Source of the DNA: Synechococcus sp. CC9605
GTDB taxonomy: Bacteria > Cyanobacteriota > Cyanobacteriia > PCC-6307 > Cyanobiaceae
DNA: 64,000 nt
NCBI RefSeq assembly: GCF_000012625.1
Contig: NC_007516.1
Location: 1,426,001 to 1,490,000 of the forward strand
Direction of reading: 5' to 3'
Shown here: positions 58,941 to 64,000 of the stretch, one piece after another
Layout of the letters: every line of letters begins with the position of its first letter
How positions within the stretch are numbered: position 1 is the first letter of the stretch
Position numbers and translations under genes: made by a program
The notes under the pieces: model-generated
What the model was told of the DNA's origin: nothing
Databases searched by the model: none
What the model saw: the letters and a program-made list of their open reading frames with translations, nothing else

Positions 58941-59794
58941 ACCCCCGGCCGTTCTTGATCCACAGTCAGAGGCTCTCCGTTCCAAAGCACCTGATCCTCA
59001 GCACCAGCTGGGGGATCCAGACGGACCTCAATCGGGGCCTGCAACTGCAGGGTCAACCTGCCGGCACTGGCCATAAATTGAACCCGGTCTCCCCCACCGC
59101 TGGAGAGCTTGAGCGCTCTCGGCTCAGCCACCACAACCTCAAGCACCCCCTGGGACTGCGGCAGGGCGTCCCGCACCAGCTCAAACCACTGCTGAGGCGT
59201 GCGTTGCTGGACCTGTTCCAGGGGACGCAGGGCCGCGATGCCTTCGTCTGAACCCGCCAGGTTCGGACCACGGCTGATCGCCTCAACATCGGCGCGCACG
59301 GGCTCAAGGCTGAGGCTGTTGCGCAGGGCCAGATCCTGTTGTTGGCGATTGATGGCCAGCAGGCTTAAAGCGATCACCGCCGCATAAACGACCGTTCCCT
59401 GCCAGGTGGTGAACACATCGATGTTGCCCAGGGTGAAGCGACCCAGTCCCGGTTTGGCGGATCCGCGGCGGAGCAACACCGGCGGGGGGAGCAGTGGGTT
59501 GAGGCAGCCACCGGGAAGGGCCAGACGACGCTCGATCTGCGGAAGCATCGAGGCGAGATAGGCCCGCTCGGGCAGGCGATCTCGCCAGCCCCGCTCCAGA
59601 GCTTCGATCACGGGGGTGGTGATGCGGGTCTCGTTGGCGAGATCACGAAGCGAGAGGCCCAGTTCCTCACGACGCCGCCGCAGCATCAGCCCCAGATCCT
59701 GGCGCTGTTGCTCCTGGGCCTCCACCGTGCCGGCATCAGGGCTGGAACCCTTGCGGGGGCGTCGCCACCAGATTCCTGGACGCTTCAGTCGCAT
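58874..59794 (-). CDS. RodZ-like helix-turn-helix membrane protein, 306 aa
   Basis: The start ATG 59794 (MRLKRPGIWWRRPRKGSSPD) overlaps the end of the pseudouridine synthase gene. An HTH of the Cro/RodZ type lies at ~45-85 (LGLSLRDLANETRITTPVIE, then LPERAYLASMLPQIERRLAL). One transmembrane helix (WQGTVVYAAVIALSLLAIN) is followed by a periplasmic DUF4115-like domain (LEVVVAEPRALKLSSGGGDR, then LWNGEPLTVDQERPGVYRV). RodZ links MreB to cell shape. It overlaps the 3' end of malQ by 67 bases on the opposite strand. Confidence 0.78.
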   Translation of the reverse strand: MRLKRPGIWWRRPRKGSSPDAGTVEAQEQQRQDLGLMLRRRREELGLSLRDLANETRITTPVIEALERGWRDRLPERAYLASMLPQIERRLALPGGCLNPLLPPPVLLRRGSAKPGLGRFTLGNIDVFTTWQGTVVYAAVIALSLLAINRQQQDLALRNSLSLEPVRADVEAISRGPNLAGSDEGIAALRPLEQVQQRTPQQWFELVRDALPQSQGVLEVVVAEPRALKLSSGGGDRVQFMASAGRLTLQLQAPIEVRLDPPAGAEDQVLWNGEPLTVDQERPGVYRVNKLPAPASDRPQTAPLLP

Positions 59795-60537
59795 GGGCTG
59801 TTGGGCAGATCCATCGAACCAGCCCGCTCGAGCAGGGGCTTCCATTCTCCCTCGCACAACCAGATCCAGCACCCCTCGGCCAGATCACCGAGCGGCAACC
59901 CAGCAATCGCCGTGCGCTGCAGGTCCACAACCGGATAGCCAAGAGCTTCCGCCATCCGACGGATCTGTCGGTTGCGCCCTTCCCGCAGCTCAATCTCCAG
60001 AAGCGAGCGGTCACCCCAAGTCCGCAACTGGCGCACCCGAGCGGGGCGGGTCAAGCGCCCATCCAGGGGCACACCCCGACGCCAGCGATCCAGAACCGGC
60101 TCTGATGGCACACCCTGCACCCAAACCCGGTAGGTCTTGGCGTGGCTGTAACGCGGGTGGGTGAGTTTCAAGGTGAGTTCGCCCAGATCGGTGAGCAGAA
60201 GCGCGCCATGGCTATCGGCATCCAAGCGGCCAACGGGGTGAAGTCCCGCCCGATGCTCCGGAGGCAGCAGGTCAAGCACCGTGCGGCGACCCTGCGGGTC
60301 ATCGCAGCTACAGATCACGCCCACCGGCTTGTTCATCAGCAGCACCCGTGCCATTCCGGGGGACGGCAACGGCTGACCATCCACATGAATCGTCTGCTGC
60401 TGCGGATCGGCCTGGTCGCCAACGCGGGCGACCTGACCATCCACCGTCACGCGGCCGGCCTGCAACCATTCCTCAGCCCGGCGCCTGGAGCAGAGGCCGG
60501 CAGCAGCGATCAGTTTCTGCAGGCGCTGCCGCGTCAT
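59785..60537 (-). CDS. RsuA/RluB-type pseudouridine synthase
   Basis: 250 aa. An S4 RNA-binding domain (RLQKLIAAAGLCSRRRAEEW, RVTVDGQVARVGDQADPQ) precedes the catalytic domain with the signature VGRLDADSHGALLLTDLGEL, in which Asp of RLDADS is the nucleophile, and LREGRNRQIRRMAEALGYPV. It modifies rRNA uridine; RsuA, RluB and RluE/F types cannot be separated by eye. It overlaps the histidine kinase gene by 4 bases. Confidence 0.9.
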   Translation of the reverse strand: MTRQRLQKLIAAAGLCSRRRAEEWLQAGRVTVDGQVARVGDQADPQQQTIHVDGQPLPSPGMARVLLMNKPVGVICSCDDPQGRRTVLDLLPPEHRAGLHPVGRLDADSHGALLLTDLGELTLKLTHPRYSHAKTYRVWVQGVPSEPVLDRWRRGVPLDGRLTRPARVRQLRTWGDRSLLEIELREGRNRQIRRMAEALGYPVVDLQRTAIAGLPLGDLAEGCWIWLCEGEWKPLLERAGSMDLPNSPCD

Positions 60538-61664
60538 CCCTGGGGCTCCCGAGGCAGGAGCAGATCCATGCAGGCTCCACCAGCGGGATGGTTGCGGGCT
60601 TCGATACGGCCGCCATGGTTGACGGCGATCTGCTGCACGATGGCCAGTCCCAGGCCACTGCCGCTGCGATTGGAGCGGGTACGGGAGGGATCCCCCCGAT
60701 AAAAGCGTTGAAACATGCGCCTGAGATCGGCCTCACTCAAGCCAGGGCCATGGTCACGAATGCTGAGCAACCACCAGCCGCCGCTCTGACGGACGGACAC
60801 GTCGATGCTGCTCTCATCAGGGGAATAGCGCAGGGCATTGTCGAGCAGGTTGAGCACCGCACGGTGCAAACGGCGCTGATCACCACGCAGGGGGCCGGAT
60901 TCGCTGCGGTCCAGCTGCAGCGTTACCCGACGTTCCTCCGCGATCGGGCGAATCGATCCCCAAGCGCTGTCCACCAGCTCCTCCAGGGTGAGGGGCACAT
61001 GCTCGCTGTCGTCCTGAGGCAGGCTGTTCTCCAACCGTGACAGCTCCAGCAGGTCCTCCACCAGCAGCTGAAGACGCCGGAGTTCCTTCTGCAGCCGCTG
61101 CACCAGAGCCGCGTCGTCCTCCTTGACGGCCAGCTCCAGCCGATCGCTCACCAGCATCAGGGCGGTGAGGGGGGTCTTGAGCTCATGGGCCACATCACTC
61201 ACCCAGCGTTCCTGCTGCTGTTGCTGGGCTTCGAGGGACTGACGGCTCTGGATCAGCACCAGCCAGCATTCGTCGCTGCCCGGCAGAACAACGGCCTCGA
61301 GCGGGGTCCCCTGTTGATCCCATTCACCACGCTGTGAACGCAGCTGATAGCGGCTGCTGAAAATCAACTCCTCCAAGGCAGGAATGTCGAGGACATCCCG
61401 GAGCTTCATGCCACGAACCAGGCGATTGGAGGGGATGTGAAGAAGGCGTTCGGCCCGGTCGTTGATGTAGGCGATCGAGTGATCCTGGGCCAGGATCATC
61501 CAGCCCTGGGTGGCCGCATCAATCCAGGCCAACAGCTGGGGAGCGTTCAAGACGATGGAGCGCTCCTTGGGCGTTCGCTTGGAGGCCAGGGCACGGCGGC
61601 GACGCTGCAGCAGAAGCGTGATCCCGATACCAGCTGCAAAGCCGAGTGCGGCAGAGATCACCAC
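60534..61664 (-). CDS. phoR: PhoR-type sensor histidine kinase, 376 aa
   Basis: One N-terminal transmembrane segment (VISAALGFAAGIGITLLLQR), a PAS domain (LAWIDAATQGWMILAQDHSI, AYINDRAERLLHIPSNRLV) and the HisKA box SDVAHELKTPLTALMLVSDR with phospho-accepting His160. The ATPase domain follows with N-box LLDNALRYSPDESSI, DHGPGLSEAD and GSGLGLAIVQQIAV. Gene order with the response regulator and a PAS-type kinase matches PhoR/SphS, which senses phosphate in this lineage. It starts 7 bases after the response regulator stop. Confidence 0.85.
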   Translation of the reverse strand: MVISAALGFAAGIGITLLLQRRRRALASKRTPKERSIVLNAPQLLAWIDAATQGWMILAQDHSIAYINDRAERLLHIPSNRLVRGMKLRDVLDIPALEELIFSSRYQLRSQRGEWDQQGTPLEAVVLPGSDECWLVLIQSRQSLEAQQQQQERWVSDVAHELKTPLTALMLVSDRLELAVKEDDAALVQRLQKELRRLQLLVEDLLELSRLENSLPQDDSEHVPLTLEELVDSAWGSIRPIAEERRVTLQLDRSESGPLRGDQRRLHRAVLNLLDNALRYSPDESSIDVSVRQSGGWWLLSIRDHGPGLSEADLRRMFQRFYRGDPSRTRSNRSGSGLGLAIVQQIAVNHGGRIEARNHPAGGACMDLLLPREPQG

Positions 61665-61671
61665 AGCGCCC

Positions 61672-62394
61672 TCAGCCGAAGCGATACCCGAAGCCGCGGA
61701 CCGTACGGATCAACTGAGGCGATGAGGGCTCCTGCTCCACCTTTTCCCGCAGCCAGCGGATGTGAACATCCACGGTTTTAGTGTCACCGATGAAGTCGAC
61801 ACCCCAGATTTTCTCCAGCAACTGATCGCGGCTCCAGACGCGTTTGGGGTTCTGAATGAACAGCTCGAGGATCTTGTATTCCTTGGGAGAAAGGGTCAGA
61901 TCCGTGCCATCCCGGGTGACCCTGCATTCACTGGGGAAAAGGCAAAGGTTGGCGTGAGTGAAGGAATGCGGTTGGGAAGGCGACGTTTCCGATTGACTGG
62001 ACCGCCTCAGCAAAGCCCTGCAGCGGGCCACCAGCTCCCGAAGACCAAAGGGTTTGACCAGGTAATCGTCGGCGCCCACCTCCAGCCCCAGCACCCGATC
62101 GGTCTCACTGTCGCGGGCGCTGATCACCAGGATCGGTGTGGTGTTGTTGAGGCGACGGAGCTCTCGGCAAAGGTCGAGCCCGCCCAAACCCGGAAGCATC
62201 AAATCGAGCACGATCAAATCCACCGGATCTGAACTGCCGGCTGTGATCAGAGTGAGGGCTGAGGCGCCATCGGCACAGGTGTGCACCTCAAAGCCTTCAG
62301 CGCGCAGGGCCTCTCCAACTGTTTCGCGAATGCTGTCGTCGTCCTCCACCACGAGAAGTCGACGGGTGGAGACAGACGCAGACAGGGTTGTCAC
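61672..62394 (-). CDS. phoB: PhoB-type response regulator, 240 aa
   Basis: The start is GTG 62394. Receiver domain with acidic pair LLVVEDDDSIRETVGEAL, phospho-acceptor Asp64 in LIVLDLMLPGLGG, the Thr/Ser switch VISARD and Lys in DDYLVKPFGLRELVAR. An OmpR-type winged helix follows (LTLSPKEYKILELFIQNPKR, SRDQLLEKIWG and KTVDVHIRWLREKVE, RTVRGFGYRFG). It partners with the downstream kinase. PhoB function (phosphate starvation) is inferred from architecture and order. Confidence 0.87.
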   Translation of the reverse strand: MTTLSASVSTRRLLVVEDDDSIRETVGEALRAEGFEVHTCADGASALTLITAGSSDPVDLIVLDLMLPGLGGLDLCRELRRLNNTTPILVISARDSETDRVLGLEVGADDYLVKPFGLRELVARCRALLRRSSQSETSPSQPHSFTHANLCLFPSECRVTRDGTDLTLSPKEYKILELFIQNPKRVWSRDQLLEKIWGVDFIGDTKTVDVHIRWLREKVEQEPSSPQLIRTVRGFGYRFG

Positions 62395-62471
62395 GTCCAC
62401 ATGGCAAGGACAGGCCCATTCTGCCCGGAGGCGCATCCCGACGGAGCAGAACGGCGGCTTCGCTTAAGGGC

Positions 62472-62891
62472 TCAGAAGAATTCGTCGAAGTTGTCGAAAT
62501 CAACCGCTTTGAACTTGCCCGCTTCCACTTGCTGCATCAGGCGCTCCAGCTGAGAAAACAAGGCTCCACCGGTCAGCAGCGAGAGCAGAAGGGCCACCAG
62601 CAAAGCAGCGCCTGAGGCAAATCCGAAGATCTGAAGGCAGCAGCCGATGAACAACGTCACCCCGATGAGGGTGCCGGCGTAGCTGAGGTTGATCTCCGCA
62701 GTCCCCAGGGGCATCAAGGGGAGCCGATCCTGTTTCCAGCCATCCAGCTTGTTCTGCACCTGACGGCCAAAGGTGAGGCCGCAGAGCACACCCATCAACA
62801 GACCGATGCCCGCCAGCAGGTAGGGGGGCTGGGGCAGGGTCATCATCTGGAGCAGCTGCTCAAGCTCCTGGGCGCTGATCTCCTCAGGCAT
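62472..62891 (-). CDS. Membrane protein, 139 aa
   Basis: The start is ATG 62891 (MPEEISAQELEQLLQMMTL). Helices are PPYLLAGIGLLMGVLCGLTF, NLSYAGTLIGVTLFIGCCLQ and SGAALLVALLLSLLTGGALF. The tail (LMQQVEAGKFKAVDFDNFDE) is acidic. A conserved cyanobacterial membrane protein is plausible. It is probably transcribed in line with the PhoBR genes but has its own spacing. No function is known to me. Confidence 0.7.
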   Translation of the reverse strand: MPEEISAQELEQLLQMMTLPQPPYLLAGIGLLMGVLCGLTFGRQVQNKLDGWKQDRLPLMPLGTAEINLSYAGTLIGVTLFIGCCLQIFGFASGAALLVALLLSLLTGGALFSQLERLMQQVEAGKFKAVDFDNFDEFF

Positions 62892-62962
62892 CGACGCCGA
62901 TCTCAAAGAGCTGAGACCTTAGCGGTGGGTTCGACACTCTCGCTGGAGTTGTGATTTCTGGA

Positions 62963-64000
62963 TCAGGCTGCCGCCAGTGGATTAAGACGCTGCAACAGCC
63001 CGCCGGCCAGACGTCCTGGGCCAAAGGTGCGTCCGAGCAGGCCGACCAGGGCACGCACGTCATCGGTGTGCAGACGATCGTCACGGATCAGCGTCATCAG
63101 CAGACGCTTGCGCAGGTCAGCACCATCGCGGCCGAGCAGCAGCCGCAGGCCGGCTCCGGCCACAGGGATCAGTTCCTTGCCAGGAGCGGGAGCGTCCTGA
63201 CCCACCACATCCAGCAAACTCTCCAGCCGGTCCAGGCGCAGGCGGCCTGATTCATCAAAGATCACCTCGAGCAGCTTCTCGCGCATTTCGCTGGTGTCTC
63301 CCGCCAGCAGTCGACGAGCCACGTAGGGATAGGCCACAGCAATGATCCGGAAGTTCGGATCCAGCCGCAAGGCAAGCCCCTCCTGACTGACGACGGCCCG
63401 GATGATCAGGGCGAAGCGCGCCGGCACCCGGAAGGGGTAATCGAACATCAGCTCGGAAAAGCGATCGGTGATCGCCTTGAAGTTGAACGATCCAACCGAG
63501 TCGCCAAGGCTGCCGCCGAGCACCTCTTCCAGAGCAGGAATGATCAGCGTGAGATCGGCCGTGGGGCTGAGAAAACCCAGGGATTGGAAGTCCTTGGCCA
63601 ACCCAGAGAAATCACGGTTGATCAGGTGCACCACAGCGCCGGTGAGGGTGAGCCGGTCGCTGTCGCTGATGGAATCCATCATCCCGAAGTCGACATACCC
63701 CACATGGCCGAGATCGCCGGTGCGGCCTGGCAAGGCGAAGAGGTTGCCGGGGTGAGGGTCGGCATGGAAATAACCGAACTCCAGCAGTTGCTGCAGGCCG
63801 CAGATCACGCCCGTGCGGATCAACGCCGTTGGGTCAAGACGCTGGGAACGCAGCTCTTCGCTGTTGCGCATCTTGGCGCCATCGATCCAGGTGGTGGTCA
63901 ACACCCGGGTGGAGCTGAGCATTCGCTCCACCTTCGGGATGTAGACCGCGTCGTTCTCCGCAAAAAGCGCCGAAAAACGCTCGGCATTGGCCGCTTCCAG
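62963..64000 (-). CDS. ABC1/AarF-UbiB family kinase-like protein (partial, N-terminus outside)
   Basis: C-terminal 345 residues; the frame is open to the window edge. Atypical kinase motifs: VYIPKVERMLSSTRVLTTTW (edge of the N-lobe), YFHADPHPGNLFALPGRTGD (catalytic loop with Asp and Asn), YVDFGMMDSISDSDRLTLTG (metal-binding DFG), then a helical C-terminal extension up to LGRTFGPGRLAGGLLQRLNP. Such proteins affect quinone and lipid homeostasis in chloroplasts and cyanobacteria. The missing N-terminal KxGQ region lies beyond 64000. Confidence 0.88.
   Translation of the reverse strand: MEAANAERFSALFAENDAVYIPKVERMLSSTRVLTTTWIDGAKMRNSEELRSQRLDPTALIRTGVICGLQQLLEFGYFHADPHPGNLFALPGRTGDLGHVGYVDFGMMDSISDSDRLTLTGAVVHLINRDFSGLAKDFQSLGFLSPTADLTLIIPALEEVLGGSLGDSVGSFNFKAITDRFSELMFDYPFRVPARFALIIRAVVSQEGLALRLDPNFRIIAVAYPYVARRLLAGDTSEMREKLLEVIFDESGRLRLDRLESLLDVVGQDAPAPGKELIPVAGAGLRLLLGRDGADLRKRLLMTLIRDDRLHTDDVRALVGLLGRTFGPGRLAGGLLQRLNPLAAA

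Noticed and set aside
1-64000. tRNA or rRNA genes
   Set aside because: I looked for T-arm-like GGTTCGA patterns and rRNA landmarks and saw none. A covariance search would be needed to exclude a divergent tRNA.
1-64000. Insertion sequences, integrases or phage genes
   Set aside because: No transposase, integrase or phage structural motif was recognised, despite the island-like base composition at 18.5-37 kb.

Overview
The window looks like a chromosome segment of a marine unicellular picocyanobacterium, most likely Synechococcus subcluster 5.1. The evidence is two Som-type SLH/OprB porins, an IsiA/Pcb antenna protein, flavodoxin, a plant-like divinyl reductase (BciA), a DUF1651 protein, a BmtA/SmtA metallothionein, and compact GC-rich core genes. 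No rRNA or tRNA gene was recognised. All functional calls come from reading motifs by eye; no database search was run.

Layout. (1) 1-6.9 kb: many very small genes, several under 60 codons, with long gene-poor gaps and a stem-loop-rich stretch at 6.34-6.93 kb. (2) 6.9-13.4 kb: gamma-glutamyltransferase, DoxX, GNAT acetyltransferase and small proteins. (3) 13.5-18.4 kb: a zinc-responsive block. A Zur-type palindrome precedes a P-loop/CobW_C protein, two metallophosphoesterase-like proteins with altered active sites and a His-rich COG0523 GTPase. A 56-aa metallothionein, with its own Zur-like box, closes the block. (4) 18.5-37.5 kb: a clearly more AT-rich iron-stress island with two Crp-family regulators, PiuC, IdiA/FutA, ferritin, a [2Fe-2S] ferredoxin, a thioredoxin-reductase-like flavoprotein without the NADPH motif, flavodoxin, a ribosomal L33 paralogue with one zinc Cys missing, a histidine-phosphatase lipoprotein and IsiA. 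It contains an array of decayed ~200-nt hairpin repeats (29.8-31.75 kb). It is bracketed by two oppositely oriented porin genes that share a 321-bp near-identical inverted repeat. (5) 37.5-51.6 kb: metal transport. A HupE-type transporter and a His/Asp-rich predicted outer-membrane protein each carry a cobalamin riboswitch. 5-oxoprolinase, a YraQ/TIGR03943 pair and znuA/znuCB with a perfect Zur palindrome are here too. (6) 51.6-64 kb: core genes prs, an LCP protein, bciA, malQ, a RodZ-like protein, an RsuA-type pseudouridine synthase, a PhoR/PhoB-type two-component pair and the start of an ABC1-kinase gene.

How it fits together. The window concentrates trace-metal physiology. Zinc uptake (ZnuABC), delivery (COG0523) and storage (metallothionein) appear tied together by Zur-like sites. 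Cobalt or nickel entry appears tied to B12 status through two riboswitches. Iron starvation is met by protein substitution (flavodoxin for ferredoxin), scavenging (IdiA, PiuC, porins), storage (ferritin) and the IsiA antenna. The most unusual observations are the B12-controlled putative outer/inner-membrane metal-uptake pair, the degenerate phosphoesterase pair inside the Zur operon, the porin inverted repeats around the iron island, and the decayed repeat array.
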